Origin: Flavobacteria bacterium BBFL7
GTDB lineage: Bacteria; Bacteroidota; Bacteroidia; Flavobacteriales; Flavobacteriaceae
Direction of reading: 5' to 3'
Assembly (NCBI GenBank): GCA_000153385.1
Contig: CH672374.1
Span: forward strand, 1,207,198 to 1,271,197
Length of the DNA stretch: 64,000 nucleotides
The stretch's first letter is position 1, and each line of letters opens with the position of its first letter. Both the position numbers and the translations under genes were made by a program. Positions 27,193 to 37,538 of this stretch are shown here, piece after piece. A model generated the notes under the pieces. That model was not told the DNA's origin. It saw only the letters and a list, made by a program, of their open reading frames with translations, and made no database searches.

Positions 27193-27492
27193 AACGAGTG
27201 ACTTTTAAAATTCATGCTGCAATATTACTGGACAGAAAAGGTTAGGTCAAAATATTGAGAGCTATTTAAACCCGACATTTACACGGCAAAGCCTTGAACA
27301 GCCAGCAAAATAAGGAACTCACTTTATTAACACCTATAAAAAATAACTTTCTCTATTGCCACCATTATTCAAAACACCCAGTCTTTAATAATAAAAATAA
27401 CTAATTATTATACGCTAAAAATAGATCCTAAAAAAAATGGGCTCCAGTAACCATACCAAAACCCAAATTAATAAATGTCTCAAAACTTAAAT
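27193..27492. other. 300-bp gap without recognisable gene
   Basis: AT-rich sequence between two minus-strand genes. No ORF of note, no tRNA and no strong hairpin seen. Confidence 0.6.
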
Positions 27493-27942
27493 TTACAATA
27501 CATCTGGTAACGCTTCAATCCTGCCATAAAATGTTGCCGGTCTAACCGTATTGTATAAGTCTGCATAAGAAGCATCTGATTCAATTATATCCTTTAATGA
27601 TGGTAATTCAACACTAAGTTTAGAAATAAACTCTACTGAATCATTACTTTGATTTGCCGTTCTTCTTACCAACCTTAGATAATCAACTTCAGTCAGTGCG
27701 AAAATACGTTGACTACTATTGAAATTTAACGTGTTCTGCTCCATTTTAGCTATGCGTATTGCTTTTCTAAATTTAAACTTTTCACTGTTACTTATTTCAC
27801 TATTTATCAACTCAAAATCATTCACTTCTTCTTGAGCAATACCTAGATAAATTTCGTCTAAATTAAACTGATATGTTTGTCCTCTACTGTTTAAAGAAAA
27901 TAAAAAGACTATTACTGTTGTTATATATACGATTGTTCTCAT
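27493..27942 (-). CDS. small secreted protein of unknown function
   Basis: 149 residues with a signal peptide (MRTIVYITTVIVFLFSLNSRG-Q). The mature part is Asn/Ser/Glu-rich and ends TFYGRIEALPDVL. No recognised domain. A TAACTTTG promoter element is about 30 nt upstream, which supports expression. No operon partner. Confidence 0.6.
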   Translation of the reverse strand: MRTIVYITTVIVFLFSLNSRGQTYQFNLDEIYLGIAQEEVNDFELINSEISNSEKFKFRKAIRIAKMEQNTLNFNSSQRIFALTEVDYLRLVRRTANQSNDSVEFISKLSVELPSLKDIIESDASYADLYNTVRPATFYGRIEALPDVL

Positions 27943-27971
27943 GGCGATTTATATTATCGGTTATTACAATA

Positions 27972-27979
27972 CAAAGTTA
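27972..27979 (-). promoter_or_regulatory. -7 element of the small secreted protein gene
   Basis: Minus strand TAACTTTG, full TAnnTTTG match, 29 nt upstream of the ATG at 27942. Confidence 0.45.
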
Positions 27980-28089
27980 ATTTCATTCAACCGATAAATA
28001 CATAAACATCTTACATCTAAAATGGTACATTATTCCCTATTTTTATTTAGCTATTCATCTTTATCTTTTTTGCTAAATAAATATTTTGC

Positions 28090-28117
28090 TCATCTCGCTT
28101 TCGCGAAAGCGAGATGA
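28090..28117. repeat. palindromic repeat copy 7, extended to 28 bp
   Basis: The 16-mer (28096-28111) sits in a 28-bp perfect palindrome, the longest in the window, 15 nt past the acs stop. It could also serve as a 3' hairpin for the acs mRNA, although no T-run follows. Confidence 0.95.
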
Positions 28118-28132
28118 ACCAACATGCTACTT

Positions 28133-30043
28133 TTAAATAATTGCTTTTGCCATAACATCTTTAACTACCTCGGGATTTAATAGCGTGCTGATATCACCAA
28201 GGTTAGAGGTGTCATTACACGCGATCTTTCTTAAGATACGGCGCATAATTTTACCGCTACGAGTTTTTGGCAAACCTTGAGTAAACTGGATTTTATCTAG
28301 CTTTGCTATAGCGCCTATACGATCTGCAATCAATTGATTGATTTCTTTACGTAAATTATCGTGATCTCTTCCTTCTCCAGCTTCTTTTAATGTAATATAC
28401 CCATAAAGCGCATTTCCTTTAATATCGTGTGGAAAACCAACGATTGCACTTTCTGCAACAGCAGGATGTTCGTTAATCGCATCTTCTATAGGTGCCGTTC
28501 CTAAGTTGTGACCACTTATGATAATAACATCGTCTACACGGCCGGTAATCCTATAGTATCCTACAGCATCTCTTAAAGCTCCATCTCCAGTAAAATACAT
28601 GTTTTCAAAACTATTAAAATAGGTGTTTTTATACCTTTCATGGTCACCATAAATAGAACGTGCCATAGATGGCCACGGATATTTAATAGTTAATCTTCCT
28701 TCAACCTGATTACCTTTTATTTCTTTACCGTTTTCATCCATTAAAGCTAGTTGAATACCTGGCAATGGTAAAGTAGCATATGTAGGTATGGTAGGTGTAG
28801 AATATGGTATAGGCGAGATCATGATTCCGCCAGTTTCTGTTTGGAACCACGTATCGGCAATAGGGCTATTTTTCTTTCCAACATTATCATTATACCAGTG
28901 CCATGCCTCTTCATTTATAGGTTCACCTACAGTTCCTAGAACTTTTAAAGAGCTCAAGTCATATTTATCAACATAGCTTATATTTTCTTTTGCTAATGCT
29001 CTAATGGCAGTAGGCGCAGTATAAAACTGTGTTACCTTATGTTTTTCTACAATTTCCCAGAATCTACCATAGTCAGGATATGATGGCACACCTTCAAACA
29101 TAACTGATGTTGCACCATTTGCTAAAGGCCCATATACGATATAACTATGACCAGTGATCCAACCTATATCTGCCGTACACCAATAAATGTCATTCTCTCT
29201 ATACTGGAATACGTTTTTAAATGAATAGGCTGTATAGACCATATAACCAGCTGTGGTATGCACCATTCCTTTAGGCTTACCTGTAGATCCAGAGGTGTAT
29301 AAAACAAATAATGGATCCTCGGCATCCATTACTGTGGCTTTACAAGTTGGACTTGCATTATCTAACAAAGGCTGCAACCATATATCACGTCCTTCTTTCA
29401 TCACCACATCAGTATGAGTTCTTTGAACTACAAATGACTTTTTAATACCAGGACAACTTTCTAAAGCTTCGTCTACAATACTTTTAAGATCTATTGTTTT
29501 TTTACCACGGTAACTTCCATCACTACAGATTATCGTTTCACAATCACAATCATTTATGCGAGTAGCTAGTGCCGTTGAACTAAAGCCTGCAAACACTACT
29601 GAGTGTATTGCTCCTATTCTTGCACAAGCTAATATAGCGACCGCTAGCTCTGGTATCATAGGTAAATAAACGCAAACACGATCGCCTTTATCAATCCCTT
29701 GAGACTTTAAAACATTTGCAAATCTTGAGACACGCTCATGCAATTCTTTATACGTGATATGTTGCGAATCTTCATCTGGATTATTGGGTTCAAATAGAAT
29801 AGCTGTTTTGTCTGCTCTAGTAGCTAGGTGTCTATCCAGACAATTCTCTGTAATATTAAGTTTTGCACCTTCAAACCACTTTACTTCTGGTTTTGAAAAA
29901 TCCCAGCTTAAGACTTTATCCCATTTTTTACGCCATAGGAAATGTTCTTCGGCTATTTCTTCCCAGAAATTTTCTGGATTGCGTACTGATTTTCTATAGA
30001 CTTGCCAATATTCTTCGAGGTGTTTTATGTGATAATTACTCAT
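28133..30043 (-). CDS. acs: acetyl-CoA synthetase
   Basis: 636 residues, the usual Acs length. AMP-binding motif YTSGSTGKPKGM, later YFTGDGA, and the C-terminal TRSGKIMRRILRK whose lysine is the site of regulatory acetylation in the family. It activates acetate to acetyl-CoA via acetyl-AMP. It is the last gene of a module with a porin, a symporter and a two-component system, 25 nt after a second acyl-CoA synthetase. Confidence 0.93.
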   Translation of the reverse strand: MSNYHIKHLEEYWQVYRKSVRNPENFWEEIAEEHFLWRKKWDKVLSWDFSKPEVKWFEGAKLNITENCLDRHLATRADKTAILFEPNNPDEDSQHITYKELHERVSRFANVLKSQGIDKGDRVCVYLPMIPELAVAILACARIGAIHSVVFAGFSSTALATRINDCDCETIICSDGSYRGKKTIDLKSIVDEALESCPGIKKSFVVQRTHTDVVMKEGRDIWLQPLLDNASPTCKATVMDAEDPLFVLYTSGSTGKPKGMVHTTAGYMVYTAYSFKNVFQYRENDIYWCTADIGWITGHSYIVYGPLANGATSVMFEGVPSYPDYGRFWEIVEKHKVTQFYTAPTAIRALAKENISYVDKYDLSSLKVLGTVGEPINEEAWHWYNDNVGKKNSPIADTWFQTETGGIMISPIPYSTPTIPTYATLPLPGIQLALMDENGKEIKGNQVEGRLTIKYPWPSMARSIYGDHERYKNTYFNSFENMYFTGDGALRDAVGYYRITGRVDDVIIISGHNLGTAPIEDAINEHPAVAESAIVGFPHDIKGNALYGYITLKEAGEGRDHDNLRKEINQLIADRIGAIAKLDKIQFTQGLPKTRSGKIMRRILRKIACNDTSNLGDISTLLNPEVVKDVMAKAII

Positions 30044-30068
30044 AATTAAAAATTAATGGGTTAGTTTT

Positions 30069-31964
30069 TTATTGAAATTTTCCGATTCTGTGCGACATAT
30101 AAATATCTTGAATCTCACTTATGATTTGAACATCATTTAATGTCGAGGGAACTTTAAAATCATCTACGTCTGCTATGTTGCGCAATAACTTACGCATTAT
30201 CTTACCACTACGTGTCTTAGGTAATCTATTAACAACTAAAACATTTCTAAAAGAAGCAACAGCGCCTATCTCTTCTCGTACATTTAAAACAATTTGATTT
30301 TGTATTTGATCTAATTGATTTGAGGTTTCGCTTTTCAACACGATTAAACCTAGCGGCTGCTGTCCTTTTAAATCACAATGAATACCAAAAACAGCACACT
30401 CTGCGACATCGGTATGATTCGAGACTACCTCTTCCATCTCTGCAGTAGAAAGTCGGTGACCTGCAACATTGATAATGTCATCCACACGACCTGTTACAAA
30501 CACATAACCATCAGAATCTTTATAGCCTCCATCGCCAGAAAAATAAAAGTCAGGGAATCTTTCTAAATATCCCTTTTTAAATCGCTCTGTATCGCCCCAA
30601 ATATTCAATAATGTACCAGGTGGTAAGGGAAGTTTAATAGCTATATAACCTTCTTCGTCAGGTTTTGTTTCAAGGCCGTTTTCATTTAAAATCTGGATAT
30701 CATATCCGCAAACTGGTTTTCCTGCGCTACCTATTTTACTTTCTAACAACTCTACACCTACCATATTGGCTAGCATAGGCCAGCCACTTTCAGTCTGCCA
30801 CCAGTGGTCTATTACTGGTATACCAAGGTGTTTTTTAGTCCATAATAGCGTTGCAGCATCACAACGCTCACCAGCGAGAAACTGATATTTTAAAGATGAG
30901 AGATCATATTTTTTTATATACTCTCCATCAGGATCTTCTTTTTTAATTGCTCTTATTGCAGTAGGAGCTGTAAACATGACATTAACATTGTACTCACTGA
31001 TTACCCGCCAAAATGTACTTGCATCTGGCGTCTTTATAGGCTTGCCTTCAAACAATATTGTCGTATTGCGATTAATAAGTGGACCGTAAACAATGTAACT
31101 GTGCCCTACTACCCAACCTACATCACTTGCTGCCCAGTAAGTTTCACCTTCATCAACTCCATATACTTTTTTCATAGAAAACTTAAGAGCTGTTGCATAA
31201 CCACCAGTATCTCTTATAATCCCTTTAGGCGTTCCTGTAGTACCTGATGTATATAATATGTATGAAGGATGTGTAGATGGCAATTCAACAGCTGCCGTTA
31301 TCTTAGAATCTGCAACTAATTGCTGATAATCCACATCATAAGGTTTTTGTTCCATTACTGGCGCCTTTTCCCTTTTAAACAGGATTACTTTCTCTGGTTT
31401 AAAATCTGCTTTTTCAATCGCTATATCTACAAATGGTTTATATGGAATAACACGGTTTATTTCTATACCATGTGAAGCTGTAATAATAGCTTTGGGTTTA
31501 CAATCATTAATACGTATCGCTAATTCGTGAGGTGCAAAACCACCAAAAACAACTGAGTGAATAACACCTAATCTAGCACAAGCTAACATTGCAAACACTG
31601 CCTGTGGTATCATAGGCATGTAAAGCAAACAAGTATCTCCCTTTTTGAGACCTAGTGATTTTAATCCACCTGCAAGTCTAGACACCTCATCATATAATTG
31701 ATTGAATGTAAATGATTCCTTTTTGTGGGTCACTGGGCTATCGTATACAACAGCAAGTTGGTCGCCATATTCATCATTGATATGCTTATCGATACACAAG
31801 TAACTCAAATTTGTAGTTCCATCTTTAAACCATTGGTAATAATCATTTGAGTCTTTAGATAAAATTTCTTGAGGCTTTTTGAACCACTCAATCTCGTTAC
31901 TCTGAGTTTCCCAAAATAATTCTGGCGATTTTAAACTTTGTTTATAGAGGCTATCGTAATTCAT
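30069..31964 (-). CDS. acyl-CoA synthetase, propionyl-CoA synthetase-like
   Basis: 631 residues of the Acs/PrpE family: YTSGTTGTPKGIIRDTGGYA and DVGWVVGHSYIVYGPL, with the C-terminal TRSGKIMRKLLRN. The IIRDTGG segment after the ATP loop is typical of propionyl-CoA synthetases (PrpE) rather than Acs. The probable substrate is propionate or another short fatty acid. It starts 2 nt from the stop of the response regulator, so regulator and enzyme are cotranscribed. Confidence 0.85.
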   Translation of the reverse strand: MNYDSLYKQSLKSPELFWETQSNEIEWFKKPQEILSKDSNDYYQWFKDGTTNLSYLCIDKHINDEYGDQLAVVYDSPVTHKKESFTFNQLYDEVSRLAGGLKSLGLKKGDTCLLYMPMIPQAVFAMLACARLGVIHSVVFGGFAPHELAIRINDCKPKAIITASHGIEINRVIPYKPFVDIAIEKADFKPEKVILFKREKAPVMEQKPYDVDYQQLVADSKITAAVELPSTHPSYILYTSGTTGTPKGIIRDTGGYATALKFSMKKVYGVDEGETYWAASDVGWVVGHSYIVYGPLINRNTTILFEGKPIKTPDASTFWRVISEYNVNVMFTAPTAIRAIKKEDPDGEYIKKYDLSSLKYQFLAGERCDAATLLWTKKHLGIPVIDHWWQTESGWPMLANMVGVELLESKIGSAGKPVCGYDIQILNENGLETKPDEEGYIAIKLPLPPGTLLNIWGDTERFKKGYLERFPDFYFSGDGGYKDSDGYVFVTGRVDDIINVAGHRLSTAEMEEVVSNHTDVAECAVFGIHCDLKGQQPLGLIVLKSETSNQLDQIQNQIVLNVREEIGAVASFRNVLVVNRLPKTRSGKIMRKLLRNIADVDDFKVPSTLNDVQIISEIQDIYMSHRIGKFQ

Positions 31965-31966
31965 AA

Positions 31967-32332
31967 CTATGCACGTATTAAATGATCAACTGCTGTAACT
32001 AATTTTTTAACAGAAAAAGGCTTCGTGAAATACTGGTCAGCACCTAGCTTAAGACCTTTTTCTATATCTGCAGCTTTACTTTTTGCAGATAAGAATATGA
32101 CTTTCGCTTTCGCGAAAGCGGGATTACTTTTTATCATCTTAATGGTCTCATAACCATCTACCTGTGGCATCATGACATCTAGAATAACTAAATCAGGAAT
32201 CTCTCTTTCCATAATAACCAGCGCCTCACTTCCGTCACGAGCGATAAAAACTGAATATCCTTGCTTCTTAAATGCATATTCTAACGACATCACTATATTA
32301 GGTTCATCATCAACAATTAAAATCTTCTTCAT
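31967..32332 (-). CDS. single-domain response regulator (CheY-like)
   Basis: 121 residues, a receiver domain only: acid pair D8-D9, phospho-acceptor D52 (LVILDVMMP), and Lys in YFTKPFS. No DNA-binding domain, so the signal must pass to another protein. It starts 4 nt after the sensor kinase gene and is surely its partner. Residues 72-76 (AFAKA) are encoded by the palindromic repeat at 32105-32120, at the helix before beta-4 where the family tolerates variation. Confidence 0.9.
   Translation of the reverse strand: MKKILIVDDEPNIVMSLEYAFKKQGYSVFIARDGSEALVIMEREIPDLVILDVMMPQVDGYETIKMIKSNPAFAKAKVIFLSAKSKAADIEKGLKLGADQYFTKPFSVKKLVTAVDHLIRA
32105..32120. repeat. palindromic repeat copy 8 (in response regulator)
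   Basis: Perfect 16-mer; encodes AFAKA at residues 72-76 of the receiver protein. Confidence 0.95.
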
Positions 32333-32336
32333 ATTC

Positions 32337-35015
32337 CTACTTTTTTAATTCTACTATAAAACGTGCACCATTCACAAAGTCAGGATCTACCTTAATACTA
32401 CCATGATGACTTTCTATAATGTGACGGCTTATTGCTAATCCCATACCACTTCCCATGGGCTTTTTTACATTTTGGTTATTGGACTGATAAAATTTATCAA
32501 AAATGAACTCCATATCTTCTTGAGGTATGCCTTTTCCATTATCTTCAAAAATCATTAATACAGTTGTATCTGTTAATTGAATCTTCACTTTTATAACTCC
32601 ATCTTTACTTGAAACAAATTTTATACTATTAGAGAGGAGATTAGTGAATACTTGTAGTATACGATCCTCATCATAATAAAGATTTATGGATTCTATTTCA
32701 TCAATATCAACTTTAACTTGTTTTTTAAGAGCTAATTGATAAACACCATCTACAGCTTTATGGAGAGTATCTCTTAATGAATGTTGCTTTTTATCCATCA
32801 CTTCTCGCCCATTAGATAGTTTTTCCAGATCTAAAATATTTGTAATTAATGCTGCCAGACGATCAGAATCATTAACGATGTTATCTAGAAATTTTTTCTT
32901 TAATTCTACAGGCATATCATCATCGTCAAATAAAATTTCACTTGCTGCTCTAATGGACGCTGTAGGCGTTTTTAACTCATGAGCTACAGTATCTAAAAAC
33001 TCATCTTTCTGTCTATCTTTTTCAACAAGTGCTTGATTTGCATTTTTAAGCCTATCGCTTAAACGTTTTAAATCATGCGATTGCTGTTGTAACTGCTTAT
33101 TAATAGTAATGGTTTCCTTATTTTCTTCTAAAATCTTAAGTACTTCGGGTAGTGAAACTGGTTGCTCTTTAACGACACTACTTATCATCAATTTTGCACT
33201 TGCTGCTCCTATAGAACCGGTAAGTAACTTTTCTGAAAAATTAACGAGTCTAGCATCTGCCTTTTCTTCTTGTGGATCAATATCATATTTGCGATAAAAT
33301 AAATTCAATGCTCTTGTAGTACGTTTTTCTCCTAGAAATCTTATCAATGCTTTTCTGATCTCAGACACATAGGCTTCACCTCTCCAGACAAAAGCATTTT
33401 CTTGCAATTCTCCATAGCTCGATGCATTAACGACCAGTTCTGCATAATTGCGCTCTCTATAATCACCTTTTTGTAATACAGAAAAAACCAAATAAAACAT
33501 CACATTAAACACCATAGACCAGAAAAATGCATGAGTTACTGGCGGCATAAAGTCAACACCAAATAGCTCATACGGTTTTAAAAGTGCAATACCTGCTGGG
33601 CCGTTTTTTATAAGAGAACTACCATCTACAAAGACCTCTGTTATAAACGGCAACACTAATGTGTAAAAAGTAACTAAAGAACCTACAATTATACCTGTCT
33701 TTGCAGCAATGGCGCTTCCTCTATTCCAAAACAACCCTATAAAAAAGGCAGGTGCTAATTGCGCAATGATTACAAAAGCAATCAAGCCGATACTAAACAA
33801 TGATAATTCAATATTGAAATTTACATAAAAGAAATAGGCGCCTATAATTAGTATAAAAATAGAAACTCTACGTACATTTTTTATACGCTGTGCATTACGT
33901 TTAGGGTCACTATCATTAAGTGCTTTTATAAATCCATAAGGAATGATTAAATTATTACTTATCATCGTACTTAACGCTAATGCACTGACGACAACCATTG
34001 AGATGACCGAAGAAAGACCACCTAAAAAAACCATAAGTCCTAAAAACTTATGACCATGTGCTAACGGTAAATAGAGTGTGTAATAATCTGGATTTAACTC
34101 ACCGGATAATAATAATTTACCTGCCCATGCTATAAAAATCACAAAGACATTAAACAATAATAAATAAAGCGGAAAAACCCAACTAGCTTTCTTTAAATGA
34201 CTGATTGATGTATTTTCTACAACACTTACCTGAAATTGGCGTGGCAATAAGAAAATTGCAAAAAAGGACAATGCAATCATAAAGTACCAATTAATACTAG
34301 CTTCTATGTTTGAAAATGTCGCTAACTTTTCAAATCCATCTAATGCAGATATTTGGCTGTATATATCTGTTGTCCCATCAAACAGGTAGAATGTGACATA
34401 AACACCTATAATTAAAAAGAATACTAGTTTTAAAACACTTTCTACAGCTACCGTAAAAACCAATCCGCTGCGTCTTCGAGAAGCATCTGTTGTTTGTGTA
34501 CCAAAAAGAGCCACAAAAACCGCTAGTAACACAGCGATATAAAAAGTACTATCTGTAAATATGGAAACACTTTTTGAGCTACCTGAAAGAATATCAAATG
34601 TTTCAGAAACTGCTTTGAGTTGTAATGCTATATATGGAAATACAGCAATCACGCAAATAATAGTTACTAGCGCACCGATCGATCTTTTATTACCATATCG
34701 CAATGAAATAAAGTCTGCAATACTAGCTACCTGATATTGTTTAGAAATAACAACTATTCTTTTCAAGACAAGTATCCATAATGGCAAAGCTATAATAGGT
34801 CCTAAATAAGTAGTCAAGAAACTAACACCACTAGTGGCTGCGATACCTACACTCCCATAATAAGTCCATGCACTGCAGTATACAGCAAGTGACAAGGCAT
34901 AAACCCATGGGTTATGAACCCATTTAGATTTTGACCTGCGGTCTGCCCAGATACCTATCGCAAATAGAAGTGATAAATACCCAACAATAACTAATATAAT
35001 CACATAACTAGCCAT
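32337..35015 (-). CDS. sensor histidine kinase with sodium/solute symporter domain
   Basis: 892 residues. The N-terminal ~520 residues are an SSS-type transporter with about 13 helices. A STAC-like linker follows (about 545-625), then a coiled coil, a HisKA domain with its His near residue 679 (DTVAHELKTPTASIRAA), and an HATPase with NLLSNSIKF and GSGMGLAI. The architecture is that of the CbrA/CrbS family. CrbS controls acs and acetate use in Vibrio, which fits the acetate genes here. It overlaps the small upstream gene by 8 nt. Confidence 0.92.
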   Translation of the reverse strand: MASYVIILVIVGYLSLLFAIGIWADRRSKSKWVHNPWVYALSLAVYCSAWTYYGSVGIAATSGVSFLTTYLGPIIALPLWILVLKRIVVISKQYQVASIADFISLRYGNKRSIGALVTIICVIAVFPYIALQLKAVSETFDILSGSSKSVSIFTDSTFYIAVLLAVFVALFGTQTTDASRRRSGLVFTVAVESVLKLVFFLIIGVYVTFYLFDGTTDIYSQISALDGFEKLATFSNIEASINWYFMIALSFFAIFLLPRQFQVSVVENTSISHLKKASWVFPLYLLLFNVFVIFIAWAGKLLLSGELNPDYYTLYLPLAHGHKFLGLMVFLGGLSSVISMVVVSALALSTMISNNLIIPYGFIKALNDSDPKRNAQRIKNVRRVSIFILIIGAYFFYVNFNIELSLFSIGLIAFVIIAQLAPAFFIGLFWNRGSAIAAKTGIIVGSLVTFYTLVLPFITEVFVDGSSLIKNGPAGIALLKPYELFGVDFMPPVTHAFFWSMVFNVMFYLVFSVLQKGDYRERNYAELVVNASSYGELQENAFVWRGEAYVSEIRKALIRFLGEKRTTRALNLFYRKYDIDPQEEKADARLVNFSEKLLTGSIGAASAKLMISSVVKEQPVSLPEVLKILEENKETITINKQLQQQSHDLKRLSDRLKNANQALVEKDRQKDEFLDTVAHELKTPTASIRAASEILFDDDDMPVELKKKFLDNIVNDSDRLAALITNILDLEKLSNGREVMDKKQHSLRDTLHKAVDGVYQLALKKQVKVDIDEIESINLYYDEDRILQVFTNLLSNSIKFVSSKDGVIKVKIQLTDTTVLMIFEDNGKGIPQEDMEFIFDKFYQSNNQNVKKPMGSGMGLAISRHIIESHHGSIKVDPDFVNGARFIVELKK

Positions 35016-35199
35016 ACTTTTTAAGGACTGTAAATGTTATTATCACACTCAATAACCACACAAAAAAAATGTAAGCATACAACAAAGGAATCCCTAGAAT
35101 ATCAGTATCATTATTAAAAATGAAAATGACAGGCAGATTTAAGAAAATAACCAATCCTATCGATAGAATTACAAGTTTTTGTTGATGGCGTTTTTTCAT
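35008..35199 (-). CDS. small two-helix membrane protein
   Basis: 63 residues with two hydrophobic helices (about 9-29 and 38-58) and basic ends. It overlaps the start of the kinase gene by 8 nt in another frame, so translation is probably coupled. Unrecognised; it may be a small partner of the SSS-type kinase, by analogy with the DUF4212 protein beside the symporter. Confidence 0.7.
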   Translation of the reverse strand: MKKRHQQKLVILSIGLVIFLNLPVIFIFNNDTDILGIPLLYAYIFFVWLLSVIITFTVLKKYG

Positions 35200-35280
35200 A
35201 TTATCGTTTACAAGTAAACTCTTAAGGTAATATTTTTTAGGTTAAAATGAGATAGACTTTTTCTAGTACTAATTCTAAAT

Positions 35281-35320
35281 AATATCAGGCAGTACCTTAG
35301 GGATGGCACTACCTGATATT
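35281..35320 (-). terminator. long hairpin between the symporter and kinase genes
   Basis: Minus strand stem AATATCAGGTAGTGCC pairing with GGTACTGCCTGATATT (near-perfect, 8-nt loop), 5 nt past the symporter stop. There is no long T-run, so it may protect the upstream mRNA or give partial termination. Confidence 0.55.
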
Positions 35321-35325
35321 TTAAT

Positions 35326-37116
35326 TTAATGTCCAGTTGCTTCTCCTGCTCCACTAGGTATACGTATGTTTTCGACAATATCTTGCACATCTTGTGGTGG
35401 TGGTGATGTAAAATGACAAACTACCAGACTCACTACAAAATTGATTAACATCGCAACACTACCGAAACCTTCTGGAGATATACCAAACCACCACTCATCT
35501 TTACCTGGTAGTACTTCATCAAACCAACCCAACTTATATTTCATCATATAAATTAACATCGTTAAGATACCTATCACCATTCCTGCGATTGCTCCTTCTT
35601 TATTCATACGCTTGTAAAAAATCCCAAGTATTATTGCTGGAAAAAAGGACGCTGCTGCAAGACCAAAGGCCAGTGCAACTACTGCTGCTACAAATCCAGG
35701 CGGATTAATACCAAAGTAACCTGCAACACATACGGCTCCTACTGCACTTAAACGCGCGGCAATCAATTCTCCTTTTTCTGATATGTTAGGATTTACTACT
35801 TTCTTGATTAAATCATGCGAAACAGACGATGAAATCACCAGTAATAATCCAGCAGCAGTAGACAGCGCCGCCGCTAGTGCACCAGCAGCCACCAATGCAA
35901 TCACCCATCCTGGCAGATTAGCTATTTCAGGATTTGCCAGCACCATGATATCTCTATCCACATACAACTCATTTGCAGAAGTCATACTCGCATTAGTTGT
36001 TGCTCGATTACCCAAAGCTGTGCGTACTTTTTCATCATACATTGGTTTAGACTTATTACCTTCAAAAGCATTCCCTGGACTGTATTGAACAATTCCATCA
36101 CCATTTTTATCAGTCCAAGCGATTAGCCCTAAATCTTCATAATTCTTTAACCAGTCTGGTTGATCTGCATATGACTTACCCACTACACTATCAATCATAT
36201 TTGTTTTTGCAAATACTGATACGGCTGGTGCCATTGTATATAAAATAGCGATTAGTAGTAATGCCCATCCAGCACTTTTACGTGCATCTTTAACTCTTTT
36301 AACAGTAAAGAAACGCACAATAACATGCGGCAATCCGGCCGTTCCTACCATTAATGCTAATGTAATAGCAAACACATCCATCATTGATTTAGAACCGTCG
36401 GTATAAGCCGCAAATCCTAGTTCTGTACTCAATCCGTCTAGTTTATCTAGTAAGTAAGTTCCAGATCCATCTGCTAGTGTACTTCCCATACCTAATTGTG
36501 GTATAGGATTTCCAGTCATTTGAATTGATATGAAAATTGCTGGAACCGTAAAAGCAAATATTAAGACACAATATTGCGCCACTTGGGTATATGTGATTCC
36601 TTTCATACCGCCCAAAACAGCATAAAATAAAACGATAATCATCCCTATGATTACACCTGTATTGATTTCTACTTCTAAAAATCGCGAAAAAACCAGCCCT
36701 ACACCACGCATTTGTCCTGCGACATAAGTAAATGAAACTAGCAACGCACAAAACACAGCTACAAGTCTTGCTGTTTTGGAGTAATATCGATCACCTATAA
36801 AATCTGGCACTGTAAATTTCCCAAATTTTCTTAGATAAGGCGCTAGCAATAACGCCAGCAAAACGTAACCACCTGTCCATCCCATGAGATAAACTGACCC
36901 ATCATATCCAGCAAAAGCAATAATACCTGCCATAGATATAAACGATGCTGCACTCATCCAGTCTGCTGCAGTAGCCATACCATTTGCAAGTGGTGATACT
37001 CCACCACCGGCAACATAAAATTCTTTAGTAGAACCTGCGCGACTCCATATCGCGATCCCTATATAAAGGGTAAAGGTTAGTCCTACAAGTATATAAGTCC
37101 ACATTTGAACATCCAT
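35326..37116 (-). CDS. sodium/solute symporter, acetate permease-like (ActP type)
   Basis: 596 residues, about 13 membrane helices, SSS family. Segments TAADWMSAASFISMAG near the N-terminus, and later TAGLPHVIVRFFTV and AALSTAAGLLLVISSSVSHD, match the acetate/monocarboxylate branch. A large loop (about 310-400) precedes the last helices. Its pairing with the DUF4212 gene upstream and with acetyl-CoA synthetase downstream supports short-chain carboxylate uptake. Substrate not proven. Confidence 0.87.
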   Translation of the reverse strand: MDVQMWTYILVGLTFTLYIGIAIWSRAGSTKEFYVAGGGVSPLANGMATAADWMSAASFISMAGIIAFAGYDGSVYLMGWTGGYVLLALLLAPYLRKFGKFTVPDFIGDRYYSKTARLVAVFCALLVSFTYVAGQMRGVGLVFSRFLEVEINTGVIIGMIIVLFYAVLGGMKGITYTQVAQYCVLIFAFTVPAIFISIQMTGNPIPQLGMGSTLADGSGTYLLDKLDGLSTELGFAAYTDGSKSMMDVFAITLALMVGTAGLPHVIVRFFTVKRVKDARKSAGWALLLIAILYTMAPAVSVFAKTNMIDSVVGKSYADQPDWLKNYEDLGLIAWTDKNGDGIVQYSPGNAFEGNKSKPMYDEKVRTALGNRATTNASMTSANELYVDRDIMVLANPEIANLPGWVIALVAAGALAAALSTAAGLLLVISSSVSHDLIKKVVNPNISEKGELIAARLSAVGAVCVAGYFGINPPGFVAAVVALAFGLAAASFFPAIILGIFYKRMNKEGAIAGMVIGILTMLIYMMKYKLGWFDEVLPGKDEWWFGISPEGFGSVAMLINFVVSLVVCHFTSPPPQDVQDIVENIRIPSGAGEATGH

Positions 37117-37169
37117 AATATTAATATTTTGAGTTGTTAGTTGTTGTGTAAGATCTAGATGATTTAATT

Positions 37170-37193
37170 ATTACGCTTTCGCGAAAGCGTAAT
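37170..37193. repeat. palindromic repeat copy 9, extended to 24 bp
   Basis: The 16-mer (37174-37189) is embedded in a 24-bp perfect palindrome between the DUF4212 gene and the symporter gene. Confidence 0.95.
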
Positions 37194-37256
37194 GTTCCCA
37201 ATCCAGCAGCTACTACAACGGTATATTTTTTAGATTTACTTTAATTCTACTTTTGA

Positions 37257-37520
37257 CTATTCTTCATCATAACCATACTTTTTATCAAGCTTATTCATGA
37301 TGCGCACGTAAACAAAGATGAGAATGACAAAAACATATATAGAACCTTGTTGTGCAAACCAGAAACCTAGCTTAAAACCGCCTAAACGTATGGTGTCTAA
37401 TGCATCTTTAAATAGGATACCTGCTCCATAAGAAACGATAAACCAAATGAGTAATAGAATGGATAGATATTTTATGTTTTCTTTCCAGTATGCAATTGCG
37501 TTTGCTTTTTTATCTGACAT
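37257..37520 (-). CDS. DUF4212 small membrane protein, symporter partner
   Basis: 87 residues, two membrane helices (about 18-40 and 52-72) and the pattern YWKENIKYLSILLLIWFIVS typical of DUF4212. This family is almost always encoded directly upstream of an SSS acetate-type symporter and is thought to be a small subunit. Here it precedes the symporter by 140 nt, a gap that holds a palindromic repeat. Confidence 0.88.
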   Translation of the reverse strand: MSDKKANAIAYWKENIKYLSILLLIWFIVSYGAGILFKDALDTIRLGGFKLGFWFAQQGSIYVFVILIFVYVRIMNKLDKKYGYDEE

Positions 37521-37538
37521 AATTGATTGATTTTAAGA

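Noticed and set aside
36443-36751. 102-codon ORF inside the symporter gene
   Set aside because: Same strand as the symporter but in another frame. The composition (many Cys and Arg) is that of a shadow of a membrane protein gene.
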